From the NCBI RefSeq assembly GCF_014648075.1, contig NZ_BMQK01000013.1:62001-126000 (forward strand): a stretch of DNA of 64,000 bases, written 5' to 3'. Positions 1 through 8,250 of this stretch are shown here, one piece after another. This DNA is from Streptomyces ruber. Its GTDB lineage: Bacteria > Actinomycetota > Actinomycetes > Streptomycetales > Streptomycetaceae. Below the pieces are notes generated by a model. That model saw only the letters and a list, made by a program, of their open reading frames with translations. It was not told where the DNA came from and made no database searches. Positions within the stretch are counted from its first letter, which is position 1; every line of letters begins with the position of its first letter. Both the position numbers and the translations under genes were made by a program.

Positions 1-631
1 GGAACGGCGTCCCGGGGTCCTCCATGGCGACCGTCCCGCCGCCCAGCACACGCGTGAGCAGGGCCAGCCCCTGTACGTAGCCCGAGGTGACGACGATCCG
101 CTCGGGAGGTGCGAGGACCCCGCGCGCCCGCCCCAGGTAGGCCGAGAGCGCCGTCCGCAGCTCGATGCGGCCGCGCGGATCGCCGTAGTCGTACGCCAGG
201 GAGGGCGCCGTCGCGATCGCGCGCCGCATCGCGCGCAGCCAGGACGCCGCCGGGAAGGTGCCCACGTCGGGGCTGCCTGGCCGCAGATCGAACCGGGGCG
301 CACGCGCGCGTGCGTCGTCGACGGGCGGTGGGACGGCGTCCGCGGGCAGCGGCGCCACCTCCGTGCCCGACCCCTGACGGGCCGTCAGATAGCCCTCGGC
401 GACCAGCTGGTCGTACGCGGCCTTGGCCGTCCCCCGGGACATACCGAGCTCGGCGGCGAGGCGCCGGGTCGCGGGCAGCCGGGTGCCCGGAGCCAGCCGC
501 CCCGCGCGCACGGCGTCCCTGAGCGTGCGCTCCAGCCCCGCCCTGCGCCCCGCGTCCGCGTGCGGCCCGCCCTGCAGCTCCCTCCCGACGCCGGACCAGA
601 AGTCCTCGGTGTGACCGGGTCCCCTGACCAC
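1..631 (-). CDS. MocR/PdxR-type GntR regulator with aminotransferase-like domain (3' part missing)
   Basis: Reading leftward from a GTG at 629-631, this encodes about 210 residues and runs off the left edge. A winged helix-turn-helix lies at roughly residues 20-85, with the GntR-type stretches LPATRRLAAELGMSRGT and YDQLVAEGYLTARQGSGT. After a linker comes the start of a fold-type I aminotransferase-like domain (FDLRPGSPDVGTFP, YGDPRG, VTSGYVQGL, EDPGTPF). These are hallmarks of MocR regulators, which sense PLP or an amine and control nearby genes. The PLP lysine would lie beyond the edge. The gene is downstream of pepP on the same strand, about 200 bp away. The start is inferred from the reading frame because no clear ribosome-binding site is visible. 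Confidence 0.85.
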   Translation of the reverse strand, partial: MVRGPGHTEDFWSGVGRELQGGPHADAGRRAGLERTLRDAVRAGRLAPGTRLPATRRLAAELGMSRGTAKAAYDQLVAEGYLTARQGSGTEVAPLPADAVPPPVDDARARAPRFDLRPGSPDVGTFPAASWLRAMRRAIATAPSLAYDYGDPRGRIELRTALSAYLGRARGVLAPPERIVVTSGYVQGLALLTRVLGGGTVAMEDPGTPF

Positions 632-832
632 AGAGAATCGCCCCCCTAGGCACATGAACAACCCAAGGGGACACGTGCCACCCCGGGTACACCAGTGGCC
701 GGGTACCCAGGAGGGCACCCGGCCATCAGTTTCGTATCCGTGTGCGGAACGCACCATAGGGCCTGGATCCGGCACCGTCCGCGGCGCGTGCGCACCGTCA
801 CGTCCGGGACGGGGTGCCGCCCTTCACGAACG

Positions 833-2296
833 TCATCCCTTCAGGGACGCCATCCACGCCTCGACCTCGTCGGAACGGCGGGGCAGGCCCGCGGACAGGT
901 TCCTGTTGCCGTCCTCGGTGACCAGGATGTCGTCCTCGATGCGGACGCCGATGCCGCGGTACTCCTCGGGCACGGTCAGGTCGTCGGCCTGGAAGTACAG
1001 GCCCGGCTCGACGGTGAGCACCATGCCGGGCTCCAGCGTGCCGTCCACGTACGTCTCGGTCCGCGCGGCCGCGCAGTCGTGGACGTCCATGCCGAGCATG
1101 TGCCCGGTGCCGTGCAGCGTCCAGCGGCGCTGGAGGCCCAGCTCCAGCACTCGCTCGACCGGGCCCTCGACCAGCCCCCACTCGACGAGCTTCTCGGTCA
1201 GCACGCGCTGCGCCGCGTCGTGGAAGTCGCGGTACTTGGCGCCCGGCCGCACGGCCGCGATACCGGCCTCCTGGGCCTCGTACACGGCGTCGTACACCTT
1301 CTTCTGGACGTCGCTGTACGTGCCGTCGACCGGCAGCGTGCGCGTGACGTCGGCCGTGTAGTACGTGTGCGTCTCGACGCCCGCGTCCAGCAGGAGCAGG
1401 TCCCCGGCGCGCACCGGGCCGTCGTTGCGCACCCAGTGCAGCGTGCAGGCGTGCGCGCCGGCGGCGGCGATGGTGCCGTAGCCGACGTCGTTGCCCTCCA
1501 CGCGCGCGCGGAGGAAGAACGTGCCCTCGATGTACCGCTCGGACGTGGCCTGTGCCTTGTCGAGGACCTTCACCACGTCCTCGAAGCCGCGCACGGTCGA
1601 GTCGACGGCCTTCTGCAGCTCGCCGATCTCGAAGTCGTCCTTCACCAGCCGTGCCTCGGAGAGGAAGACCCGCAGCTCCTCGTCGCGCTCGGCGGTCACC
1701 TTGTCGTGCAGCGCCGCCTCGATGCCGGCGTCGTACCCGCGCACGACCCGGACCGGGCCGGTGGCCTCCTTGAGCTTCTCGGGCAGCTCGCGGACGTCCG
1801 AGGCCGGGATGCCGTACAGCTTCTCGGCCTCGGTGAGGGAGTGGCGGCGGCCGACCCACAGCTCGCCCTGGCCGGAGAGCCAGAACTCGCCGTTCTCCCG
1901 GTCGGAGCGCGGCAGCAGGTAGATCGTCGCCCGGTGTCCCTCGTCCGTGGGCTCCAGCACCAGGACGCCGTCCTCGGTCTGGTTGCCGGTGAGGTACGCG
2001 TACTCGACCGAGGCGCGGAAGGGGTACTCGGTGTCGTTCGAGCGGGTCTTCAGGTTGCCCGAGGGGACGACGAGGCGCTCGCCCGGGAAGCGGGCGGAGA
2101 GGGCGGCGCGGCGGGCGGCCGTCTCGGCGGCCTGGGCGATCGGCGCCAGGTCGTACAGCTCCGTGTCGGCCCAGCCGGACTTCATGTTGTCGGCCAGCTC
2201 GTCGGACACGCCCGGGTACAGGCCGTTCTTGCGCTGCTTGATCGGCTCTTCCGACTCGTTCTCCGGGGTCTCCGGGAGCTCGTCCGTCACGGTCAT
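833..2296 (-). CDS. pepP: Aminopeptidase P (Xaa-Pro aminopeptidase, M24B)
   Basis: A cytoplasmic dinuclear metalloenzyme that removes an N-terminal residue preceding proline. The 487-residue product has the aminopeptidase P N-terminal domain (about 50-190) and a creatinase/pita-bread domain (about 235-470). All five metal ligands are visible: two Asp (LLLDAGVE and TADVTRTLP), His (GTGHMLGMDVHD) and two Glu (LTVEPGLYF and GVRIEDDILV). An AGGAGG abuts the ATG at 2296 directly, whereas the in-frame GTG at 2288-2290 sits 6 nt after it. The true start may therefore be that GTG, two codons later. The gene lies between the MocR-like gene and the PP2C gene, all on the minus strand, but with gaps of over 100 bp. 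Confidence 0.93.
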   Translation of the reverse strand: MTVTDELPETPENESEEPIKQRKNGLYPGVSDELADNMKSGWADTELYDLAPIAQAAETAARRAALSARFPGERLVVPSGNLKTRSNDTEYPFRASVEYAYLTGNQTEDGVLVLEPTDEGHRATIYLLPRSDRENGEFWLSGQGELWVGRRHSLTEAEKLYGIPASDVRELPEKLKEATGPVRVVRGYDAGIEAALHDKVTAERDEELRVFLSEARLVKDDFEIGELQKAVDSTVRGFEDVVKVLDKAQATSERYIEGTFFLRARVEGNDVGYGTIAAAGAHACTLHWVRNDGPVRAGDLLLLDAGVETHTYYTADVTRTLPVDGTYSDVQKKVYDAVYEAQEAGIAAVRPGAKYRDFHDAAQRVLTEKLVEWGLVEGPVERVLELGLQRRWTLHGTGHMLGMDVHDCAAARTETYVDGTLEPGMVLTVEPGLYFQADDLTVPEEYRGIGVRIEDDILVTEDGNRNLSAGLPRRSDEVEAWMASLKG

Positions 2297-2411
2297 CCTC
2301 CTCGTTACGGCACTGGACCTCCCCCATCGTACGGTCGTGTGTACGAACCGTCGGGGGGCGAAAACGCTTGCCGGAGCGGCTGCGGCGGGACGCTCCCGCT
2401 CGGCCGGCCGG

Positions 2412-3905
2412 TCAGTCGAAACGCGCCGCCAGCAGCACGACGTCCTCGTCGCGGTCGTTCCTCCGCCCCCGAGTCGGCGCCTGCCTCTGCCCGTGCCTCT
2501 GCTCGTCACCCTGCCCCGGCCTCGTCCCTCCGGGGAACGCGCCCGCCGGCTCGTCCAGCAGCACGGTGCGCAGCACGTGGTCGGCGACCGCCGCGGGGTC
2601 GGCGCGCACCGCCCGTGGCGCGCTCGCCGCAGCCGCGTGGAGCCGGGCGAAGGCGCGGTCGGCGGGGTCGCCGGTACGGCGCAGCAGTCCGTCGGTGTAG
2701 AGCAGCACGGTCTCGCCCGGCTCCAGGCTCAGCTCGACGCTCGGCGCCTCCCAGCAGGCCAGCATGCCGAGGGGGGCCGACAGGGAGGTCTCGACGAACT
2801 CCGTGCGCCGCTCGCCGGTCACCAGTGGCGGGCTGTGCCCGGCGCCGGCCAGCGTGATCCTGCGCAGGGCGGGCTCGCAGTACGCGAAGAGGGCGGTGGC
2901 GCAGCGGGCGGGTTCGGTGAGTCTGAGGAGCAGTTCCAGGTCGGACAGGACGGCGACGGGGTCCTCGCCCTCCATCACGGCGTACGCCCGCAACGACGCC
3001 CTCAGGCGGCCCATCGCGGCGACGGCGCTCGGCCCGGAGCCGGTGACGGAGCCGACGGCGAGGCCGAGCGCGGCGTCGGGCAGCGGCAGCGCGTCGTACC
3101 AGTCACCGCCGCCGCGCGGACCGGTGCGGTGGCGGGCGGCGAGCCGGACGCCGGCGACCCGGGGCAGCCGGGAGGGGAGCAGTTCCCCGGAGATCGTGGC
3201 CATGCACGCGCGCGTGCGCTCGATCTCCACGATCCGGGCCAGGTGCTCGCTCGCGTAGCGGGTGTAGAGGCCGATCAGGTGCCGCTGCCGCGCGGTCGGC
3301 CGGGCGGGCTCGTCGTAGAGCCAGACGGCCGCGCCGAGCCGGCCCGTCGCCGCCGTGCCGAGCAGCAGCGTGTGGCTGGCGGCGTAACCGAGGCGGGCGG
3401 CCACCTCGCGGTGGCGGGGGTCGAGCCCGTCCTCGGCGAACAGATCGGGGTGGGTGATCTCGACCTCGCCGTCCGGTGGCCCGTCCAGGATCCTGCCGTA
3501 CGACATGGAGGCGCGGGGAACGGTCTCGATGTGGCCGAGATCGGCCCGTCCGAGCCCGAGGCCGACGGTCGTGTCCGGACCGAGTCCGTCACCGGGCTCC
3601 AGCACGACGAGGCCGCGCCGGGCTCCGACGAGGGCGGCACCGGCACGCAGCAGCTCGTGCAGCGTCTCGCCGAGGACGGCCGTGCGGGCGAGGCGTTCGG
3701 TGAGCTCATGGAGGGTCGTGAGGTCGGACACCCAGCCCGCGAGCCGGTCCTGGAGGACGGTCCCGGGGGCGATGTGCGACGTGACCGACGGGGCGCCCGT
3801 GGTGGCGGGAACGGCGGGGGTGGCGGGAGCCGGTGCGACAGTCTGTGCGGGGGCTGGGACGGTGGAATCGATTCCGGCCACTTTCGGAAGGTGAGGGGTG
3901 TTCAT
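2412..3905 (-). CDS. GAF/PP2C (SpoIIE/RsbU-type) serine-threonine phosphatase
   Basis: A roughly 497-residue protein. After a Pro/Ala-rich N-terminus comes a GAF-like sensor region (about 60-240), then a PP2C/SpoIIE phosphatase domain (GGGDWYDALPLPDAALGL, YCEPALRRITLAGAGHSPP, LLYTDGLLRR, DEDVVLLAARF). Such proteins dephosphorylate anti-anti-sigma factors in partner-switching pathways, which Streptomyces has in number. Oddity: where relatives have the metal-binding Asp of a GDVxGHG motif, this protein has GSVTGSG, so one metal ligand appears to be missing and activity may be altered. The ATG at 3903-3905 has GAAAG 9 nt upstream; an in-frame ATG at 3941 is an alternative start. Confidence 0.82.
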   Translation of the reverse strand: MNTPHLPKVAGIDSTVPAPAQTVAPAPATPAVPATTGAPSVTSHIAPGTVLQDRLAGWVSDLTTLHELTERLARTAVLGETLHELLRAGAALVGARRGLVVLEPGDGLGPDTTVGLGLGRADLGHIETVPRASMSYGRILDGPPDGEVEITHPDLFAEDGLDPRHREVAARLGYAASHTLLLGTAATGRLGAAVWLYDEPARPTARQRHLIGLYTRYASEHLARIVEIERTRACMATISGELLPSRLPRVAGVRLAARHRTGPRGGGDWYDALPLPDAALGLAVGSVTGSGPSAVAAMGRLRASLRAYAVMEGEDPVAVLSDLELLLRLTEPARCATALFAYCEPALRRITLAGAGHSPPLVTGERRTEFVETSLSAPLGMLACWEAPSVELSLEPGETVLLYTDGLLRRTGDPADRAFARLHAAAASAPRAVRADPAAVADHVLRTVLLDEPAGAFPGGTRPGQGDEQRHGQRQAPTRGRRNDRDEDVVLLAARFD

Positions 3906-4501
3906 CGCATCCGGCTTTCGAGCCGGTGCATTTTGTTCCATAGCATCGCAAACCCCCATGTCATTTTGCGCCGCTAGCGGGTGCTCCACATGTACACGCA
4001 TGTGTACTGGAATGTCCAGCATTGTCCTGCTGGGATTCCTGGTGTCCGTGGGGCTGATGAGTCTCTTGCTTATTGATGAAGTTGACTGAAAACAGTCTCA
4101 GGGAACGGCGTATTGCGGTCGACTGTGCTCGTTCGACAGAGCGTCACAGCGGTTGTGATGGGTACGTACTCGGTGAAGGCCAGCGTGGCGGGGATCGCCC
4201 GGAACCTGGTGACCGAACCGGGCGTCTTAGCCACCGACGACCGTGCCCCATCCTTCCGTGGCGGAGGCGACGAGCAATAGCGGGACGGCAAAACGCCAGG
4301 CGTCGCCACCCCCACGCCATGCCCACGCTTTTGATAGACGCAGTATGGACGCGGACGCGGCCAACGCTCCGCCCATCGGGGTCCCCCTTGTCCGAGACAG
4401 GGGTGTGATGCGCCAGCGGGTACGCACAGTGAAGTGATCGACTCATGTTGTGATGTGGACCACAGTGTTGCCAGGCGTGCAACGGAAAGGAACGAGCGCT
4501 C
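3906..4501. other. Divergent intergenic region, no gene seen
   Basis: About 600 bp separate the minus-strand phosphatase gene from the plus-strand prim-pol-like gene. The first part (about 3905-4140) is unusually AT-rich for this genome and includes a GTACAC-GCAT-GTGTAC inverted repeat at 3992-4007 that could be an operator. Reading frames here show no family-like protein. The stretch probably holds both promoters and the upstream control regions. Confidence 0.6.
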
Positions 4502-5167
4502 ATGCGCGAGATCCTCGGAAGGCGACGCAGGCTCCTGTCCAGGCGAAACGGCGGAGAGCTCGAGATGCTGGAGCAGGCCCTGACGTTCGCGGCCGAATGG
4601 CAGTGGCCCGTGCTCCCGGGCGCGGCACCGGACCCGGAGAGCCGGTCCCGCTGCGCGTGCCCCGACCCGGAGTGCGTGGTGCCCGGTGCTCACCCCTTCG
4701 ACCCCGGTCTCCTCGCGGCCACCACCGATGAGCGCATGGTGCGCTGGTGGTGGACGAACCGCCCCTCGGCTCCCATCGTGCTGGCGACCGGAGGCACGGC
4801 GCCCTGCGCGGTGAGCCTGCCCGCCCTGGCGGCCGCACGTGCGCTCGGCGCGCTCGACCGCATGGGCATGCGTCTCGGACCGGTCGTCGCGACCCCCGCG
4901 CGCTGGTCGATCCTCGTCGCGCCCTACTCCATGGAGCAGTTGGGCGAGCTGCTGTACGCCAAGGACTTCGTGCCGGGATCGCTGCGGTTCCACGGTGAGG
5001 GCGGCTACCTGGCGTTGCCGCCGTCCGGCACCGGTCTCGGCGAGGTCCGCTGGGAGCGGGCCCCGCTGCCGGGCTCCGCGGCGCCCTGGGTGCCCGATGT
5101 GGAGGCCGTCGTCGACGCGGTGGTCGAGGCTCTCACTCGTACGGGTGTGAGCGCGCCCGAGATGTAG
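4502..5167 (+). CDS. Prim-pol-like protein (bifunctional DNA primase/polymerase N-terminal family), degenerate
   Basis: 221 residues resembling the small actinobacterial proteins annotated as bifunctional DNA primase/polymerase. Recognisable parts are EQALTFAAEWQWPVLPGA, a Cys-containing CACPDPECVVPGAHPFDP segment, MVRWWWTNRPSAPIVLATGG, and a C-terminal GGYLALPPSGT. The AEP catalytic DxD and the later His motif seen in the second prim-pol gene at 20213-21082 are not visible here, so it is probably not an active polymerase; this is inference. The ATG at 4502 follows GGAAAGGAACG, an acceptable ribosome-binding site. It stands alone, divergent from the phosphatase gene. Confidence 0.75.
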   Translation: MREILGRRRRLLSRRNGGELEMLEQALTFAAEWQWPVLPGAAPDPESRSRCACPDPECVVPGAHPFDPGLLAATTDERMVRWWWTNRPSAPIVLATGGTAPCAVSLPALAAARALGALDRMGMRLGPVVATPARWSILVAPYSMEQLGELLYAKDFVPGSLRFHGEGGYLALPPSGTGLGEVRWERAPLPGSAAPWVPDVEAVVDAVVEALTRTGVSAPEM

Positions 5168-5222
5168 GGGTGTCGGGCGCGCGGGGAACCGGGTGTCCGT
5201 TGTGGCTCGTTATCTTCCGTTC

Positions 5223-6038
5223 ATGCATCTTCACTCTGGGCGACACCGGGTCTCGTGGCCGTCGCACGGCGGGCCCGTCTCCCGACGGCGCCGCTTGGCG
5301 GCGCTGGCCGCCGTCGTGGTGGCCCTGGCCGCCCTCCCCCTGGCCATGGCGTCCGCAGGGCCCGTCGGTGACGCGGAACGCGCGACCGAACGGCTGACCG
5401 GACGCACCGACGACACGCCCCGGTCCGACGGCGACGCGAAACGGGAGAGCGGTCCGCACGGCGCCGGCGCGCGGGACGGCGGTACGCGGGGCGACGAGGC
5501 ACGCGGCGCGGGCGCACTCGAGCAGGCGGCGCCCGGTGGTGAGGGGCGCGCCGGCGGACCGGACGCCGCGGAGCAGCCCGGCGGTGGGCCGGACGCGAGC
5601 GGATCGGACGCGGACGGGCCGGACGTGGGCGGGCCGGGCCCCGACGGGCCGTCGGCCGGTGCGGTGTCGCCCGGGCTGCTCGACCTGGGGCTCGCCACCA
5701 CCGCCCGGTGCGGTTCCGCACTGTCCTCCCCCGGCGGCGTCGAGGCGCAGACCTGTGTGCTGAGGCAGGACGACGAGACCTGGGCGCGTGCCTACTACCG
5801 CAACGCCACCGGCAGGCGACTCAGCTCCGTGCTCAGTCTCATGAGCCCCGACGGGCGCTCGGTGCGGATGCACTGCACCGTGGGCGCGCAGGACGAGCCG
5901 GGGGTGTGCGAGACGCCCAAGGAGCGCGGCAAGGGCGGTCTGGAGGCGTACACGGCGGTCGCCGAGTTCGCCACCGCCGGGCCCGACGGCGCGGACACCG
6001 GTCGGGGGCCGCTGCTCCTGCGCGCGGGAAGCAACTGA
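5223..6038 (+). CDS. Membrane-anchored or secreted Gly/Asp/Pro-rich protein of unknown function
   Basis: About 271 residues: a short basic start, one hydrophobic segment (about 24-44, RRLAALAAVVVALAALPLAM) acting as signal or anchor, then roughly 110 low-complexity residues rich in Gly, Asp, Ala and Pro. A compact C-terminal domain (about 155-271) contains three or four Cys (TTARCGSALSS, AQTCVLRQDD, RMHCTVGAQ, GVCETP). I do not recognise the family. Conserved Cys and export suggest an extracytoplasmic role. The ATG was chosen because TATCTT at 5211-5216 ends 6 nt before it, the geometry of a leaderless transcript; an in-frame GTG at 5193 is the alternative. Confidence 0.7.
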   Translation: MHLHSGRHRVSWPSHGGPVSRRRRLAALAAVVVALAALPLAMASAGPVGDAERATERLTGRTDDTPRSDGDAKRESGPHGAGARDGGTRGDEARGAGALEQAAPGGEGRAGGPDAAEQPGGGPDASGSDADGPDVGGPGPDGPSAGAVSPGLLDLGLATTARCGSALSSPGGVEAQTCVLRQDDETWARAYYRNATGRRLSSVLSLMSPDGRSVRMHCTVGAQDEPGVCETPKERGKGGLEAYTAVAEFATAGPDGADTGRGPLLLRAGSN

Positions 6039-6125
6039 CCCGCGGCGCAGTGCGGTTGACGTTCGGAGCGGTTCCGTGCAGCTCGTCCCGCCCACGGCCC
6101 CGCGCGTGTTCCGCACATGGAAAGA

Positions 6126-6163
6126 CCCGGTTGCTGGCGACGGGGGATGCACCAGCAACCGGG
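6126..6163. ncRNA. Perfect 12-bp stem-loop with G5/C5 loop (candidate small RNA or terminator)
   Basis: CCCGGTTGCTGG at 6126-6137 pairs perfectly with 6152-6163 around a 14-nt loop that reads GGGGG on the plus strand and CCCCC on the minus strand. A second, 7-bp stem (GAGATCG and CGATCTC) follows at about 6183-6210, and further short inverted repeats lie at 6232-6256. The segment lies between convergent genes, which already have a separate strong terminator at 6274-6315. A C-rich hairpin loop recalls the actinobacterial 6C small-RNA family on the minus strand, but I cannot confirm membership. Confidence 0.4.
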
Positions 6164-6273
6164 CTACTGGAACGGTAACAAGAGATCGGCGGTTCGCAAA
6201 TTCGATCTCGGCTATTCGGACAGTGAATTCCCTGTCACAGCGTCGAGTTGTGACAGGAGTCACCCGTTCCGCA

Positions 6274-6315
6274 CGCTTTCCGGGGGCCGGTCGACCGGCC
6301 GGCCCCCGGAAAGCG
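6274..6315. terminator. Strong bidirectional terminator between convergent genes
   Basis: A perfect 17-bp inverted repeat (6274-6290 and 6299-6315) with an 8-nt loop starts 10 bp past the stop codon of the minus-strand DUF5926 gene and lies 236 bp past the plus-strand secreted-protein gene. Its length and GC content make it a strong candidate terminator. Confidence 0.85.
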
Positions 6316-6324
6316 CCCCGTCCG

Positions 6325-7314
6325 TCAGCTGAGCGTGACCTGCCGGTTGGTCAGCCCGCCGCGCGCCCGGCGCTCGTCCGCGGTGAGCGGCGCGTCCGAG
6401 GCCAGGGCGGTGGCGAGGCGCTCCGCGAACGCGGCCGCCGGCTCCTCGACGTCCTCCGCGCCGACGCCGGCGGGCAGGTCCCAGACCGGCACCGTGAGGC
6501 CGTGCGCACGGAACGAGCCCACCAGGCGCGTGTCCTCCCCGAGGCTCGACCGGCCCGCCGCGTGCAGCCGCGCGAGGGCGTCCAGAAGCTGCTCCTCGCC
6601 GTACGGCATGACCCAGCGCAGGTGGTTCTTCTCCGGCGTCTCGCACCAGTACGCGGCGTCGACGCCCTTGAGCTTCACGGTCGGGATGGCCGCGGCGTTG
6701 GCGCGCTCCAGGGACGCGGTCACCTCCGGCGTCGCGTTCTCCGCGTCCGGAACCCAGAATTCGAAGCCCGAGTGCACAACTGGCTCGAACGCGCCTTCGG
6801 GGTCGAGCAGATCCTGCAGTCGCGGACCGTCCACCGGGGCGCGACGGCCCTGCACCGGGGTGCCGGGCTTCGCGGTGAGCGCGCGCTGGAGCGTGTCGGC
6901 CAGGTCGCGGCTGATGTCACCGGACGCCGTGTCGTTCTGCAGACCGATCAGCACCGAGCCGTCGTCGCGGCGCAGCGCGGGCCACGCCATGGGCAGCACC
7001 GTGGCGAGCGTGACCGAGGGGACGTCCTCGGGCAGCGGTTCCCGCAGCGTCAGCTGCACGGTCGCGGCGGGCACCAGCTCGCGCAGCGCGACCCAGTCGC
7101 CCTCGCCCGGCAGCCCCTCGAAGGGGCGCTGCACCAGTTCGGTCGCCGCCTGCGCGGCGGCGCGGCCGTGGCACGCCTTGTACCGGCGGCCGCTGCCGCA
7201 CGGGCAGGGTTCGCGCGCGCCGACGACCGGGACCTGCCCGTCGGCGCCTGCGGCACCCGCCCGGTTGGTGGGCTGAGGCTTCCTGGCCTTCGTCTGGGGT
7301 CGCTTCTTGGCCAT
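6325..7314 (-). CDS. DUF5926 family protein with N-terminal SEC-C zinc motif
   Basis: 329 residues. A basic Lys/Arg/Gln N-terminus (MAKKRPQTKARKPQP) precedes a SEC-C metal-binding motif at about 36-50 (CPCGSGRRYKACHG), the module also found at the C-terminus of SecA. The rest matches the actinobacterial DUF5926 family (RPFEGLPGEGDW, FEFWVPD, HLRWVMPYGEEQLLDALARL, RARGGLTNRQVTL at the end). The role is unknown; the SEC-C motif suggests interaction with protein or ribosome surfaces. It is a single gene, bounded downstream by the terminator at 6274-6315. Confidence 0.88.
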   Translation of the reverse strand: MAKKRPQTKARKPQPTNRAGAAGADGQVPVVGAREPCPCGSGRRYKACHGRAAAQAATELVQRPFEGLPGEGDWVALRELVPAATVQLTLREPLPEDVPSVTLATVLPMAWPALRRDDGSVLIGLQNDTASGDISRDLADTLQRALTAKPGTPVQGRRAPVDGPRLQDLLDPEGAFEPVVHSGFEFWVPDAENATPEVTASLERANAAAIPTVKLKGVDAAYWCETPEKNHLRWVMPYGEEQLLDALARLHAAGRSSLGEDTRLVGSFRAHGLTVPVWDLPAGVGAEDVEEPAAAFAERLATALASDAPLTADERRARGGLTNRQVTLS

Positions 7315-7524
7315 CGTGGGGTCTCCCGGTTACGGCTCGTCTCGTACGGGCGCGAGCCTAGCCGCTCGTACGAGGACCGACGGGATCCTGTGGACAACGC
7401 ACCGAGTCGTCCCGGAACAGCCGGTTCCCGAGGGCCCGCCGCCGGCCCCGGGAACCCGGGGCGCCGGGTGCGTTTCGGCCGGAGGGCCGTGTCCGGATGT
7501 GCGCCGGGGTCCGCACGCGGAGCG

Positions 7525-8067
7525 TCAGTCCAGGTCCTTGAACGCGTCCGCGAAACGCAGGTCGGACATCACGGGCACCGAGGCGGCCGTGACGCGGGTG
7601 ACGAAGTCGTCGCGACGGCGCGTGCGGTACACGTCGTCCTGGACGACCACCCACACCGTGACCTCGCCGCAGACGTCGTTACGGACGCCCCAGTCGTGGG
7701 CCAGTGCCGTGATGATGTTGAGCCCACGGCCACCGCGCGCGGTGACCGAGGGCGTCGACGGAACCGGGCTCGTCGGACCACCCCCGTCCGTCACCTCGAT
7801 GATGAGGCGCCCCGAGGTGTCCACATGCCACGCGGCGCGTACGTCACCGTCGCCGGCCAGTGCGTCGCCCAGGGGCCTGCCGTGTTTGCAGGCATTGCTG
7901 AGCAGTTCGGAAAGAATGAGTACGGCATCGTCGATGACCGATTCCGTGACACCGCGGATGCGCAACTGATCCCGCATCCGGTGCCGTGCTTTCCCCACGC
8001 CCGCAGGGCCATGGGGTACGGCCATGCTCGACGACGTGGGCACCTCCTGTGCCACCACCAACGCCAC
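7525..8067 (-). CDS. RsbW-like ATP-binding (HATPase_c_2) regulatory protein
   Basis: About 180 residues forming a single GHKL ATPase domain. The N-box (LSELLSNACKHGRPLGD), the G1-type Asp motif (EVTDGGGP) and the glycine-rich lid (RGGRGLNIITALAHDWG) are visible. Streptomyces has many such stand-alone ATPases, related to anti-sigma kinases, that act in partner-switching or conservon-like regulation. The GTG at 8065-8067 was chosen because GGAGG lies 8 nt upstream; a longer frame to 8154 lacks such a site. No cognate anti-sigma antagonist is adjacent. Confidence 0.85.
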   Translation of the reverse strand: MALVVAQEVPTSSSMAVPHGPAGVGKARHRMRDQLRIRGVTESVIDDAVLILSELLSNACKHGRPLGDALAGDGDVRAAWHVDTSGRLIIEVTDGGGPTSPVPSTPSVTARGGRGLNIITALAHDWGVRNDVCGEVTVWVVVQDDVYRTRRRDDFVTRVTAASVPVMSDLRFADAFKDLD

Positions 8068-8250
8068 CCCCGAGACCTCCTTCGCCCCACGCCACGGTGT
8101 GAATGCCCCATTGGACTGGACTGGAAACCGGCCAGTCGCCGTCCGCTGACGCACTCGTAACGATCGGATACGGGCTGAACGCGCCGGTGCACACCCCGTG
8201 ATGTCAAGGGCTGGGGTGCCTCGGAGGTGTGTACGGAACGCCTCGTCGCC

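Noticed and set aside
6126-6163. Firm assignment as 6C RNA
   Set aside because: Only one C-rich loop with five C is seen, while the 6C family as I know it has two C-rich hairpins. Kept as a candidate only.
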